This document shows, piece after piece, positions 17,047-25,626 of a stretch of 64,000 nt of DNA. Source of the stretch: Bradyrhizobium sp. 200 (GTDB lineage: Bacteria > Pseudomonadota > Alphaproteobacteria > Rhizobiales > Xanthobacteraceae). The stretch lies in the NCBI RefSeq assembly GCF_023100945.1, contig NZ_CP064689.1, positions 4,756,001 to 4,820,000 on the forward strand, given 5' to 3'. Below the pieces are notes generated by a model, which saw only the letters and a program-made list of their open reading frames with translations, made no database searches and had not been told where the DNA came from. Numbering within the stretch: the stretch's first letter is position 1; each line of letters begins with the position of its first letter. A program made the position numbers and the translations under genes.

Positions 17047-17649
17047 TTGGAATTTGAAAGCGCCGGACCGTCGGTCGTCAAATCTATCAAGCAACGCGAT
17101 CTGCTGAACACCTGGCTGCGGCTATACGTCCGCAATCAGTCGATACCGCGCATGTCGGAATACCAGCCGGCGCGGATCGAGGACGAACTTCCAGACCTGG
17201 TGTTCTACACTGTCGATACGCAGGCAGAGCCGCCACGCCTGACCATCCAGAGCGACGGCACGCGAATGTCGGCAGCTTATGGGAATACCGGCAAGGGCCG
17301 CTATCTCGACGAGTATCTCGGCGAAAGGCTCGCTCCGATGGTGATGCCTGTCTATTATCTATGCATCGCGCGCCGCCTGCCCGCCTATACCATCGCCAGC
17401 ATGGATGACATCTACGGGCGAGTCGTCGCCTATGAGCGGTTGTTGCTGCCGTTCTCCGACGACGGCAGCGTCACCCACATCATCGCTTCGCTGAAGACCA
17501 TCAGCGAGGATGGCGGCTTCGAGATCAAAAACCTGATACGCGGAAACGACAAGCTGCCGGTGCCGAAGCTACGCACCGTCATCGACCGCGACCTGTTTCA
17601 TCGCGCACCGGGCCGCATTGCGTCCGGCGACGCCCTGGAATTCGGTTAA
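17047..17649 (+). CDS. PAS_5 family protein, copy 1
   Basis: A 200-residue cytoplasmic protein that appears to start at TTG (17047), with an AGGA Shine-Dalgarno upstream. Its N-terminus (SVVKSIKQRDLLNTWLRLY) and central block (YERLLLPFSDDGSVTHIIAS) match the alphaproteobacterial PAS_5 family, a stand-alone PAS-like sensor of unknown ligand. It is clearly paralogous to the next gene, starting only 6 bases later. No output domain is present, so it may act by protein binding. Confidence 0.75.
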   Translation: MEFESAGPSVVKSIKQRDLLNTWLRLYVRNQSIPRMSEYQPARIEDELPDLVFYTVDTQAEPPRLTIQSDGTRMSAAYGNTGKGRYLDEYLGERLAPMVMPVYYLCIARRLPAYTIASMDDIYGRVVAYERLLLPFSDDGSVTHIIASLKTISEDGGFEIKNLIRGNDKLPVPKLRTVIDRDLFHRAPGRIASGDALEFG

Positions 17650-17655
17650 GCCGCA

Positions 17656-18276
17656 ATGGAATTCGCGAGTGCGGATCCTTCGGTAGTCAGATCGATCAGG
17701 CAACGCTATCTCCTGAACGAATGGTTGCGCGCAGCCGGCAAACGGCAGCCCATGCCTCTCCTCCGGGATTATCAGCCCGAGCGCGTCGACGACGAAATGG
17801 TCGACATGATGGGATATGACGTTGTCGGCGAGGGCGACGGCGCACGTTTCTTGATTACGCATCAAGGCGCCAGGCTGGCAGCCACCTACGGCAACGAGCG
17901 CGTCGATCCCGCCGAACGGCCGCGCTATCTCGACGACGCCGTCGGGCCCGAGCGCTATGTCAACGTCGTCGATCTTTATCGCGCTTGCCTTCGGTACAGG
18001 CGGCCGGCCTATTCGATCTCGACGGTGCTGGACGCCGACGGCAAGGAAGTTTCCTATGAACGGCTACTGATGCCGTTCGGCAGCGGCGACGCGGTCCAGC
18101 AGATCGTCGGCTCCTTCAAGAGCATCAGCATTGAAGGCGGCTTCAAGATCAGCAACCTCATGGGCCTGAGGCCGAAAGCCGAGCCCGCGATTCTGGTCAG
18201 GGCGATCATCGATCGCGCTTTCGTGCCGGCTCAGGCAGGCCCGCATTCCACCGACGAAGTTATCGACCTCGATTAG
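17656..18276 (+). CDS. PAS_5 family protein, copy 2
   Basis: A 206-residue protein starting MEFASADPSVVRSIRQRYLL, nearly the same opening as copy 1, and sharing YERLLMPFGSGDAVQQIVGS. The two copies diverge in the middle, where this one carries an insert (YGNERVDPAERPRYLDDAVG). Shared layout and adjacency indicate tandem duplication. The stop overlaps the convergent ArsC-like gene by 4 bases. The ligand and partner are unknown. Confidence 0.75.
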   Translation: MEFASADPSVVRSIRQRYLLNEWLRAAGKRQPMPLLRDYQPERVDDEMVDMMGYDVVGEGDGARFLITHQGARLAATYGNERVDPAERPRYLDDAVGPERYVNVVDLYRACLRYRRPAYSISTVLDADGKEVSYERLLMPFGSGDAVQQIVGSFKSISIEGGFKISNLMGLRPKAEPAILVRAIIDRAFVPAQAGPHSTDEVIDLD

Positions 18277-18644
18277 ACCGTGCGGCCGCGTAACTTGGAC
18301 GGCACTTCCTTGCCGTAGACGTCCGGCTTGAATCCGACCAGCAATTTGCCGCCGAGATCAAGCACCGGGCGCTTGATCATCGAGGGCTGCGCCAGCATCA
18401 GCGCCAGCGCCTTGCGTTCGTTCAGGCCTTCCTTGTCGCTGTCCGGCAGCTTCTTGAATGTCGTGCCCGCGCGGTTGAGCAGCGTCTCCCAGCCGAGTTC
18501 GTCGGACCATTGCTTGAGCTTGTCCTTGGCGATCCCGGCAAGCTTGTAGTCGTGAAAGTCGTAAGCCACGCCGTGATCGTCAAGCCAGGCTCGCGCCTTC
18601 TTCATGGTGTCGCAGTTCTTGATGCCGTAGATGGTGATGGGCAT
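18273..18644 (-). CDS. ArsC/Spx-type reductase (YffB-like)
   Basis: A 123-residue thioredoxin-fold protein. It begins MPITIYGIKNCDTMKKARAW with the single active-site Cys (NCDTMKKA) rather than the CXXC of Spx, followed by the ArsC-family landmarks LNRAGTTFKKL and the IKRPVLDLGGKLLVGFKPD block. YffB-type proteins are glutathione-dependent thiol reductases; arsenate reduction is not shown for most of them. It is a single gene. Confidence 0.88.
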   Translation of the reverse strand: MPITIYGIKNCDTMKKARAWLDDHGVAYDFHDYKLAGIAKDKLKQWSDELGWETLLNRAGTTFKKLPDSDKEGLNERKALALMLAQPSMIKRPVLDLGGKLLVGFKPDVYGKEVPSKLRGRTV

Positions 18645-18758
18645 TGTCGTTGCATTCCGGAAATAGCGTTGTTGGTCCTGTCGGACCGTTTTTTATACAA
18701 AGCGGAACGGCGAATCCATCATAGACTGGAGCACCGTTCTTGAAGTGAGGACCGCCCG

Positions 18759-18917
18759 ATGGAATTCACCCTTTTGTTTCTCGCCACGGCCATCGTGATG
18801 CTGGTCGCATGGCGCGGCCAGCGCTCATTGGCGCTCGGCCTGTTCGGAGCCGTCCTGATTGCGTGCGTCGCCACCTATCTGCACCACGCGACCGATACGC
18901 TGAAACTGTCGTTCTGA
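18759..18917 (+). CDS. DUF5993-like small membrane protein
   Basis: A 52-residue protein, MEFTLLFLATAIVMLVAWRG then QRSLALGLFGAVLIACVATY, with two transmembrane helices and a short His-rich tail (LHHATDTLKLSF). It ends 7 bases before the DsbB-like gene on the same strand. This small-protein/DsbB pairing is what I recall as DUF5993. It probably partners the DsbB-like protein in the membrane; that role is inferred from position only. Confidence 0.75.
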   Translation: MEFTLLFLATAIVMLVAWRGQRSLALGLFGAVLIACVATYLHHATDTLKLSF

Positions 18918-18924
18918 GGCACGC

Positions 18925-19473
18925 ATGACCCAGACGCGCGCCATCACGCTGAATGCACTCAGCCTCTACGCGGTGGTGCTGGTGCTGGCGGCAGCCTTCG
19001 CGGCGCAGTTCATCCTTGATGAACTGCCCTGCCCGCTCTGCCTGCTGCAGCGCATCCTGTTCGCGGCGCTGGCCGTCGGACCGATCCTCAATATCCACTT
19101 CGGCCCCCGCCCCAGCCATTATGCGATGTCGCTGCTGGCGGCGGTCGCAGGCGCGGTTGCGTCGACCCGGCAGGTGCTGCTGCACATCATGCCCGGCGAC
19201 GCCGGCTATGGTTCGGCGTTGCTCGGCTATCACTATTATACGTGGGCGTTGCTCGGCTTCATTGCCGCCATCGTCCTGCTTGCCGCGGTGCTGCTGTTCG
19301 ACCGCCAGTTCGAGGAGGACAAGGCCGTGATGCCGGCCACCGGCGGCGCCTTCGCACAAATCGCGGTGTGGCTGGTGATCGCGCTCACGGCGGCAAACGT
19401 CGTGACCACGTTGCTGGAGTGCGGCTTTGGCGCCTGCGCTGATAATCCGGTGATCTACGAACTTCTCAAATAG
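18925..19473 (+). CDS. DsbB-like disulfide bond formation protein
   Basis: A 182-residue membrane protein with five predicted helices. The first periplasmic loop has the redox motif CPLC (DELPCPLCLLQR, Cys36 and Cys39), as in DsbB, which reoxidises DsbA using quinone. The second cysteine pair of classical DsbB, in the loop between helices 3 and 4, is absent. Instead a CX4C motif (ECGFGACADN) follows an extra C-terminal helix. By topology it would also be periplasmic. The neighbouring DUF5993 gene supports a two-component membrane oxidase. Confidence 0.85.
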   Translation: MTQTRAITLNALSLYAVVLVLAAAFAAQFILDELPCPLCLLQRILFAALAVGPILNIHFGPRPSHYAMSLLAAVAGAVASTRQVLLHIMPGDAGYGSALLGYHYYTWALLGFIAAIVLLAAVLLFDRQFEEDKAVMPATGGAFAQIAVWLVIALTAANVVTTLLECGFGACADNPVIYELLK

Positions 19474-19479
19474 TCGTTC

Positions 19480-20184
19480 TTAGGGACGTTTGGGAATATC
19501 GAGTCCGCGCTGCACCGCCGGCCGGGCGAGCCCGCGGTTCAGCCATGCCGGCACCTGCTTCAGCGTGTCGAATCCGACGAGATCGCGCGCACCGTAGAAG
19601 CCGATCAGGTTGCGCACCCAGCCAAGCATGGAAATATCGGCGATGGTATATTCGTCGTCCATGATCCACTGCCGTCCGGCAAGCCGCGTCTCCACGACAT
19701 CGAGCAGGCGCTTCGACTCGGCGACGTAACGCTCGAGCGGCCGCTTGTCAGCAAAATCCTTGCCGGCGAATTTGTGGAAGAAGCCGACCTGTCCGAACAT
19801 CGGCCCGATCCCGCCCATCTGAAAGTGCAGCCACTGAATGGTCTGGTATCGCCGCGCCGGATCGGCCGGCAGCAGCTTGCCGGTCTTGTCAGCGAGATAT
19901 TGCAGGATCGCCCCGGACTCGAACAGCGGCAGCGGCTTGCCGCCGGATCCGTCCGGATCGAGGATGGCCGGGATCTTGCCGTTCGGATTCAGGGAGAGGA
20001 ATTCCGGCGTCTTCTGGTCGTCCTTGTTGAAGTCGACCAGATGCACCTCGTAGGGCAAGCCGATCTCTTCCAGCATGATCGAGACCTTGACGCCATTCGG
20101 CGTCGGCAGCGAATAGAGCTGAAGGCGGTCGGGGTGTTTGGCGGACCAGCGTTTGGTGATCGGGAAGGCGGAGAGATCGGACAT
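19480..20184 (-). CDS. Glutathione S-transferase, YfcG/YghU-like
   Basis: A 234-residue GST. The N-terminal thioredoxin fold has LYSLPTPNGVKVSIMLEEIG (the TPNG motif replaces the catalytic Tyr, as in nu-class YfcG/YghU), NPNGKIPAILD and the glutathione-binding LFESGAILQYLAD. The C-terminal helical domain has YTIADISMLGWV. Nu-class members have disulfide-bond reductase activity. It is divergent from the SDR gene, with 78 bases between. Confidence 0.9.
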   Translation of the reverse strand: MSDLSAFPITKRWSAKHPDRLQLYSLPTPNGVKVSIMLEEIGLPYEVHLVDFNKDDQKTPEFLSLNPNGKIPAILDPDGSGGKPLPLFESGAILQYLADKTGKLLPADPARRYQTIQWLHFQMGGIGPMFGQVGFFHKFAGKDFADKRPLERYVAESKRLLDVVETRLAGRQWIMDDEYTIADISMLGWVRNLIGFYGARDLVGFDTLKQVPAWLNRGLARPAVQRGLDIPKRP

Positions 20185-20262
20185 CGAAACTCGTTTTGCA
20201 TGGTTATTGTTGCGCGGCTAATGTACGGCTGACGCCGCATATAACAAGGGTCCGCGCCGCTC

Positions 20263-21135
20263 ATGACCGATCAACCGTCTCCGGCGAAGCTCGGCCTCAC
20301 CGATGAGGAGCTTGCGACCCACCCGACGATGTTCGCGGCCGATGCGTTGAAGGATCAGGTCGTCGTCGTAACGGGCGGCGCCGGCGGCATCGGGCGGGCG
20401 ATCGCCTGGCTGTTCGCGCGGCTGGGCGCGCATGTCGCATTGGTCGGGCGCGACGGAGCCAAGCTCGATGCGCTCGTGGCGCGATTGGCGGATCGCGGCC
20501 TCAAGGCATCCGCGCATAGCGCCGACATCAGGGAGCCCGATGCGGTCAACGTCCTGTTCGACACGATCTGGGCCGCGCAAGGCCGCGTCGACGGCCTCAT
20601 CAACAGCGCCGGTGGACAATTTCCGCAAGCGGCAATCGACTTTTCGGTGAAGGGCTGGAACGCCGTCATCAACACCAATCTGAACGGCACCTGGTACATG
20701 ATGCAGGCCGCCGCGCAGCGCTGGCGCGACCACAAGCATCCCGGCAGTATCGTCAACATCGTGGTCGTGACGACACATGGCCTGTACGGCATCGCGCACA
20801 CCATTGCCGCGCGATCCGGCGTGATCGGGCTTTCCCGTGCCGTTGCGGTCGAATGGGCGCCGCTGAACATCCGGGTGAACTGCGTCGCGCCCCGCGCGAT
20901 CGAAACCGAGGGCTGGAATGTCTATTCACCGGAGGCACGCGCAGCCTATCCACGCTCGAACCCGATGATGCGCGTGGGATCGCCCTGGGACGTCGCGGAG
21001 GCCAGCGTCTTCCTCGCCGGCCCGTCCGCGAAATTCGTGACCGGCGAGACGCTGACGGTCGACGGTGGCGGCCAGCTCTGGGGTGAGACCTGGACCACGG
21101 GCAAGCCCGCCTATTTCAGCGGCGATGGCACGTGA
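20263..21135 (+). CDS. SDR oxidoreductase, peroxisomal trans-2-enoyl-CoA reductase (PECR)-like
   Basis: A 290-residue Rossmann protein with the NADP-type glycine motif TGGAGGIGRAIAW and the VDGGGQLWG end. At the place of the usual YxxxK active site the sequence reads HTIAARSGVIGLSRAVAVEW, so Tyr is His and Lys is Arg. The PECR and citronellol dehydrogenase-type SDRs share this HxxxR substitution, so it is probably active but not a classical alcohol dehydrogenase. It sits 20 bases before the HAD gene and may be cotranscribed with it. Confidence 0.85.
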   Translation: MTDQPSPAKLGLTDEELATHPTMFAADALKDQVVVVTGGAGGIGRAIAWLFARLGAHVALVGRDGAKLDALVARLADRGLKASAHSADIREPDAVNVLFDTIWAAQGRVDGLINSAGGQFPQAAIDFSVKGWNAVINTNLNGTWYMMQAAAQRWRDHKHPGSIVNIVVVTTHGLYGIAHTIAARSGVIGLSRAVAVEWAPLNIRVNCVAPRAIETEGWNVYSPEARAAYPRSNPMMRVGSPWDVAEASVFLAGPSAKFVTGETLTVDGGGQLWGETWTTGKPAYFSGDGT

Positions 21136-21155
21136 GCGTTGAAGGCTGATTTCCC

Positions 21156-21791
21156 GTGAACCGCTATCGCCTCGCCATTTTCGACTTCGACGGCACGCTG
21201 GCGGATTCGCTTCCGTGGTTTCGTGCCTCGTTCCAGGACATGATCGCGCGGTTCGATCTTGCGCCGGTCCGCGAGGACGAGGTGGAAGGGCTGCGGGGAA
21301 TGTCGGCGCGCGAAATCATGGCGCGGCTCAACGTATCCATGCGGCAACTCCCGGCGATCGTCAGCGACATGCGAAAGCGCAAGCTCGCGGCCGCGAGCGA
21401 GATAACGCTGTTCTCCGGCATCCCGGCCATGCTGACCGACCTGCAACGCCTCGGCATCAAGACCGCCATCGTCAGCTCCGACAGCGAAGCGTCCGTCCGG
21501 CAAGTGCTCGGACCTGCCACCAGCCTGATCACCCGCTTCGACTGCGGCGCCGCGATGTTCGGCAAGCACTGGAAGTTTCGGCGCGTCGCCCGGCGGCTCG
21601 AAACGAAGCCCACGGAGACAATCTGTATCGGCGATGAGATCCGCGACATCGAGGCTGCGAAAGCCGCCGGCATGGATTCGGGCGCAGTGGCCTGGGGCTA
21701 TGCGATCCCCTCGGCGCTGCAGGCAGCGGCGCCGACGCACCTGTTCAACTCGATTGACGAGATGATCGAACGGCTGGCTATGACGAAATAG
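21156..21791 (+). CDS. HAD-superfamily hydrolase, phosphoglycolate-phosphatase-like
   Basis: A 211-residue protein. It starts with GTG or ATG-like initiation near NRYRLAIFDFDGTLADS; DFDGT is HAD motif I with the nucleophilic first Asp. Motif II is IVSSDSEASVR and motif III/IV is ICIGDEIRDIEAAKAAGM. The cap is the short C1 type, as in Gph and its relatives. The substrate is not determined. It lies downstream of the SDR gene. Confidence 0.88.
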   Translation: MNRYRLAIFDFDGTLADSLPWFRASFQDMIARFDLAPVREDEVEGLRGMSAREIMARLNVSMRQLPAIVSDMRKRKLAAASEITLFSGIPAMLTDLQRLGIKTAIVSSDSEASVRQVLGPATSLITRFDCGAAMFGKHWKFRRVARRLETKPTETICIGDEIRDIEAAKAAGMDSGAVAWGYAIPSALQAAAPTHLFNSIDEMIERLAMTK

Positions 21792-21833
21792 TGCAGCCGA
21801 AAGCTTCCACACGCGTTTTTTGCGTCGATTCCG

Positions 21834-22376
21834 TCATGCCCGCAAAGGCCAGCGCCCGAGATATTCGTGGCCCTTCATGCTGCGGATAAGCACGAACTCC
21901 GTCACGGTCCAGAAGATCGGCTGAACCGGATGCTCGTCGACACCACGCGCGTCGTACAACAGCGTCACGTGCGGCGTAAAATTCGTGTTCGCCGCCCGCC
22001 TCAACCCGCTTCGCGTCAGCGCAGCGCCAAGCATCCGCCGAAACGACTCCAAGCGGCGCAACCCATTCTCTCCGATCAGGACAAACGGGCGATTGCCCGG
22101 CCGGCCCCGGAAGCTCGCGGTGCGGTCGAACGAAACCTCGAACGGTTCTGTTTGCACCTGCATGGCGGCCTCGCTGGCCGCGCGAATAAAGCGCTCCGAA
22201 ACATCGCCGAGAAAGAACAACGAGATGTGCAGGCGCTCGGGCGCGATGAGCTTGCCGTCGAACTTGTGGGCCCGTTTGAGCGCGCTTGCCAGCCTATGGA
22301 TTCGCTCGACTGTTCCCGCGTCGGGCACAATAGCGAGGAAAATCCGGGCACTACCGATGCTTGCATATTCGTCCAT
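21834..22376 (-). CDS. thpR: RNA 2',3'-cyclic phosphodiesterase ThpR (2H phosphoesterase)
   Basis: A 180-residue protein with the two signature motifs of the 2H family: HISLFFLG (first HxS) and TPHVTLLYD (second HxT). Together they form the catalytic pair that opens 2',3'-cyclic phosphates on RNA. The ATG at 22376 is preferred over a TTG two codons upstream. It converges with the HAD gene (42 bases between) and is 85 bases downstream of vapC. Confidence 0.88.
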   Translation of the reverse strand: MDEYASIGSARIFLAIVPDAGTVERIHRLASALKRAHKFDGKLIAPERLHISLFFLGDVSERFIRAASEAAMQVQTEPFEVSFDRTASFRGRPGNRPFVLIGENGLRRLESFRRMLGAALTRSGLRRAANTNFTPHVTLLYDARGVDEHPVQPIFWTVTEFVLIRSMKGHEYLGRWPLRA

Positions 22377-22461
22377 GACCAATCAGAACAAATCATGAAC
22401 AATATTGAAAGTCAAACCCGCGTGAATCAGGAACCACCTCAAAGACTCCGCTCATTCTTGG

Positions 22462-22896
22462 CTACGATGGCAAGGTCGTGAAGGGATCGAGCACAGGAAC
22501 ACCGAGCGGCTCGAAATGCCTAACATTGCGCGACAGAATTGTGAGTTCGTGACGCCGGGCTGTCGCCGCGATGATGATGTCGGCAAAGCCGGGCGCATGA
22601 CCTCTTCCCCGCGCCTGATCGGCGACGCCACCGGCGATCCGTGCGGTGGGTGCATCGAAAACAAGAATTCGCTGACCGTAGAGATGCAACACTGTTTCCA
22701 ACCATGATGCCAGATCCGCACTCTTGCGCGTCGCTCCCTCGCGCATCAATTTGGCGATTCCGTCTTCGATCTCGGCGACAGTCACCACGGATAGGAACAG
22801 CGAAGCGGAATGCACATCCATCCATTCGACAAGCGCAGATGGTGCCGGCCGCCCGGGCGCCGCGCTTGAAATGATGTTGGTGTCGACGAGGTACAC
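22462..22896 (-). CDS. vapC: VapC-type PIN-domain toxin
   Basis: A 144-residue PIN domain. MYLVDTNIIS gives Asp5, AEIEDGI gives Glu42, and GFADIIIAATARRHELTILS gives Asp106; these are the metal-binding acids of VapC RNases. The usual TRNVRDF end reads SRNVRHF, so the fourth acidic position is His127, a change that is seen in some family members. It starts 7 bases after the antitoxin on the same strand and probably cleaves tRNA or other RNA when released. Confidence 0.9.
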   Translation of the reverse strand: MYLVDTNIISSAAPGRPAPSALVEWMDVHSASLFLSVVTVAEIEDGIAKLMREGATRKSADLASWLETVLHLYGQRILVFDAPTARIAGGVADQARGRGHAPGFADIIIAATARRHELTILSRNVRHFEPLGVPVLDPFTTLPS

Positions 22897-22903
22897 AGAC
22901 CGG

Positions 22904-23146
22904 TCAGAGATCAGCAGTGCGCGGACCAGAACTGTTGCGGTTTGGCAGATCGTCCGCCACCAATGGAGCCGCCATCAGCAGTCGGCCGAAAGTCGGAACG
23001 TGGGATAGTCGCTCCCACTCCTCGTAGCTGACGACCACTGCCTGCCGTTTACCGTGTCGGGTAATGACCGCAGGCTTCCCACGCATCGCCTCGTCGACCA
23101 CGGCAGACAGGCTAGCCTTTGCATCTCGAAGCTGAATTTCTTTCAT
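22904..23146 (-). CDS. vapB: Phd/YefM-type antitoxin of VapC
   Basis: An 80-residue protein starting MKEIQLRDAKASLSAVVDEA, the N-terminal Phd/YefM DNA-binding fold with the VITRHGKRQAVVVSYEEWER motif. The C-terminal tail (about 50-80) is the likely toxin-wrapping arm. Antitoxins of this family repress their own operon; a 21-base palindrome lies 9 bases upstream of the ATG. Confidence 0.9.
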   Translation of the reverse strand: MKEIQLRDAKASLSAVVDEAMRGKPAVITRHGKRQAVVVSYEEWERLSHVPTFGRLLMAAPLVADDLPNRNSSGPRTADL

Positions 23147-23155
23147 AATGCACCC

Positions 23156-23176
23156 ATATGACTACAGTGGTCATAT
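23156..23176. promoter_or_regulatory. Palindromic operator of vapBC
   Basis: The arms ATATGAC (23156-23162) and GTCATAT (23170-23176) are perfect, and the 7-base spacer TACAGTG is itself nearly symmetric, giving a 21-base dyad. It overlaps the expected promoter region just upstream of the antitoxin ATG at 23146. Autorepression by the antitoxin and toxin complex is the normal reading. Confidence 0.65.
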
Positions 23177-23274
23177 AGGCCAAAATCCGAGAATTGGCAA
23201 GGGTCCATGAGGACCAGTTGAAGTTTGTTGCTGCTCGCATCCGGGATTTCGTGTTGAAGGGCCAGACCTCTCCC

Positions 23275-24996
23275 TCACAGCACGCACCCATAATGCGCCG
23301 ACGACACCAGCCGGATGTACTTGTCGTGCACCGATCCCGGCCGCACCGCGGCGACGGAAGCAGGCGCGTGCCAGTCGGCCATGCGACGAGTGATTTCTTC
23401 CGCCGATATTTCGAGGTTCACAGTGCGGGCGGGCGGATCGATGACAATGGTATCGCCATCGCGCACCGCGGCGATCGGGCCGCCGCGCGCGGCTTCGGGC
23501 GAGACGTGGCCGATGAGGATGCCGTGCGAGACGCCGGAAAAGCGGCCGTCGGTAATCAGGGCGACGTCTTCGCCAAGACCCCGTCCCTGTAGCTGGATCG
23601 TCAGCATCACCATCTCGGGCATGCCGGGCCCGCCGACCGGGCCGACATTACGCACCACAATCACGTTACCCGGCACGATCTCGCCGGCGCGGATCGCGGC
23701 CATCGTATCGGCCTCGGACTCAAACACGCGCGCGGTGCCGCGGAACTGGCCCTTCTCGAGCGTCTTGCCCGAGAGCTTGAGCAAACAGCTCTCCGGCGCG
23801 AGATTGCCTTTGAGGACACTGATGTGGTTGTTCGCCGGCGCGATCGGTTTCGCCACCGGGAAAACGATATCCTGCGGCGGCATCTGTTCGAGCGTCGGAA
23901 CATCGGCAAGATTTTCCGCCAGCGTCTTACCAGTCACCGTCATGACGTCGCCATGCAGGAGGCCGGCGCGAAACAGTTCTTTCATCACAACCGGCACGCC
24001 GCCGATCGCATGCAGGCTGCCCATCGCGAACGGGCCGTGCGGCTGCAGATTGGCCAGCAGCGGGGCGCGCTCGCCGACCGCCTGAATGCGCTCGATCGTG
24101 ATCGGCACCTGCGCCTCGCGCGCGACCGCGAGCAGATGCAGATACATGTTGGTCGAGCCGCCCATCGCGTAGACGGTCGTGATCGCGTTCTCGAACGCCC
24201 GCTCGGTCATGATGTCGCGTGGCCGGATGCCGGCCTGCATCAACCGGTACAGGGCATCGACCGAGGCCCGCGCCTGCGCGCGGACGTCGGCGTGGATATC
24301 GCTGCCGGCGTTGTAGTCGGCAGGATGCGAGGCGCCGCGCGGCAGCATCATGCCGATCGATTCCGCGATCGTGCTCATGGTGTTGGCCGTGAACATCGCG
24401 CCGCAGGTGCCGCTGCCGGGCATGACGTTGCGCTCAACTTCCAGCAATTCCTCGCCGGAGAGCCGTCCGGACTCGCTGGCGGCGCGCGCCTCGGCGTAAT
24501 CGAGGATCGTGAGATTATTGCCCTTGCTCGCCCATGCCCCGAAGGAGACGCGACCCGGCGTGCCGGTGCCGGGATAGAGTACGAGGCCAAACGCATTGGT
24601 CCGCGCCAGCGGCATCAGTGCGGCGGCACCGGTCTTGTCGCAGCCGGAGATCACGATCATCGCATCGCCATGATGCGCATAGTGGCCGATCTCGAAGCAA
24701 TCGGCGACGACGTCGCGGGACGCGAGGCTATAGCCTGCCGTCGGCGTCCCCTGCGTCAGCGCATCCGACACCGCGGGCGCGCCGACGATCAGCCCCTGCC
24801 CGCCGCGCTCCGCCAAAATCTCGACCAAGAGATCGGTGATGGCACGCACGCGGTTGTTGCAGCGATGGGCATTGGTGTAGGCGCTGGCGATCGTCACCAC
24901 CGCGTTGGTCTGGGCCGCGCGGTCCGGATCGAATCCGGCGGCGCGCAGCTCCACCCGCCCTCGCTTCCAGTAGGTGCTGCTGTCTTGCGTCGTCAT
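23275..24996 (-). CDS. IlvD/Edd family dehydratase, probably sugar-acid dehydratase
   Basis: A 573-residue protein with the three Fe-S cysteines of the family: Cys46 (AHRCNNRV), Cys119 ([12 protein letters not shown]) and Cys198 ([20 protein letters not shown]). Members dehydrate dihydroxy acids (IlvD) or aldonic acids such as arabonate, xylonate and phosphogluconate. The next genes upstream on this strand are Lin0512 and KdgD, with a TctCBA transporter beyond, so aldonate dehydration is favoured over branched-chain amino acid synthesis. The substrate is not proven. Confidence 0.85.
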   Translation of the reverse strand: MTTQDSSTYWKRGRVELRAAGFDPDRAAQTNAVVTIASAYTNAHRCNNRVRAITDLLVEILAERGGQGLIVGAPAVSDALTQGTPTAGYSLASRDVVADCFEIGHYAHHGDAMIVISGCDKTGAAALMPLARTNAFGLVLYPGTGTPGRVSFGAWASKGNNLTILDYAEARAASESGRLSGEELLEVERNVMPGSGTCGAMFTANTMSTIAESIGMMLPRGASHPADYNAGSDIHADVRAQARASVDALYRLMQAGIRPRDIMTERAFENAITTVYAMGGSTNMYLHLLAVAREAQVPITIERIQAVGERAPLLANLQPHGPFAMGSLHAIGGVPVVMKELFRAGLLHGDVMTVTGKTLAENLADVPTLEQMPPQDIVFPVAKPIAPANNHISVLKGNLAPESCLLKLSGKTLEKGQFRGTARVFESEADTMAAIRAGEIVPGNVIVVRNVGPVGGPGMPEMVMLTIQLQGRGLGEDVALITDGRFSGVSHGILIGHVSPEAARGGPIAAVRDGDTIVIDPPARTVNLEISAEEITRRMADWHAPASVAAVRPGSVHDKYIRLVSSAHYGCVL

Positions 24997-25087
24997 CGGG
25001 GTGCTCCAGATCTTCTGGTGATCGCGGACTGGGCGTCCGTCTGCTTGGCACTAAACGAATTTAGCCAGTCTCGTTTAGCCGGTCTTG

Positions 25088-25438
25088 TTAGCCGGTATTG
25101 CCGTCGTCGAAACTCACGATTACCGCGGCGTTCGCGATGATGATGGAGTCGCTTCCGCTCTCGGCAGGCACTTCCAGCCCGCCCTTGACCGCCGTCACAT
25201 TCACGGTGCCGTACGGCAGTTCCTTGGCAACGGCCGCAGTGTCGACCCCGCTCGGATCCGGCACGGCGACGGTGACCTCGACGAACATGTCATTGGCGGT
25301 CTTGCCGAGCATCTGGAAGAAGCCGAGGCTGGAGTGACGGATGGCGTCGGAGACGGCCCGCTTGGCGGCCTTGGTGGCATCGCGGCCGTGAACGTCGACG
25401 CCCATGCCCATTTCGGTGATACAGCGCACGCGTGCCAT
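25088..25438 (-). CDS. Lin0512 family protein
   Basis: A 116-residue protein, MARVRCITEMGMGVDVHGRD followed by ATKAAKRAVSDAIRHSSL, matching the Lin0512/TIGR02058 family of small proteins with unknown biochemistry. The DIxGxD-like opening and the later VTVAVPDPSG block are the conserved parts. In this cluster it lies between KdgD and the IlvD/Edd dehydratase, all on the same strand, so it may be an accessory of the sugar-acid pathway. Confidence 0.8.
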   Translation of the reverse strand: MARVRCITEMGMGVDVHGRDATKAAKRAVSDAIRHSSLGFFQMLGKTANDMFVEVTVAVPDPSGVDTAAVAKELPYGTVNVTAVKGGLEVPAESGSDSIIIANAAVIVSFDDGNTG

Positions 25439-25571
25439 CAGGCTTCCTCTCGTCGTTTATGCGTTGAAAATCGTTCGGCGCAGACGTGCATTGTCAATCG
25501 CCGCTTGCGGCGGCGTCAAGTCGCGGCAGACATGCGAATATCGCTCGCTCGATTATGCGCTTCAACAAGAA

Positions 25572-25603
25572 CGGTCCGGGCACGCCAACGCGTGCCCGGA
25601 CCG
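25572..25603 (-). terminator. Strong hairpin after kdgD
   Basis: Two 13-base arms (25572-25584 and 25591-25603) pair perfectly around a CCAACG loop, 23 bases after the kdgD stop. On the minus strand the hairpin is followed by TTCTTGTTG, only weakly T-rich. It may stop or slow transcription before the Lin0512 gene. The remaining 25439-25626 region holds no other feature. Confidence 0.55.
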
Positions 25604-25626
25604 ATTTCTTAATAGCAAGATTGCCG

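Noticed and set aside
16818..17135. 105-codon minus-strand frame in the livG-PAS gap
   Set aside because: Overlaps the start of the PAS_5 gene and has no coding features or Shine-Dalgarno.
23824..25140. 438-codon plus-strand frame opposite the IlvD/Edd gene
   Set aside because: Antisense to a gene with intact Fe-S cysteines. His/Arg-rich composition shows it is a shadow.
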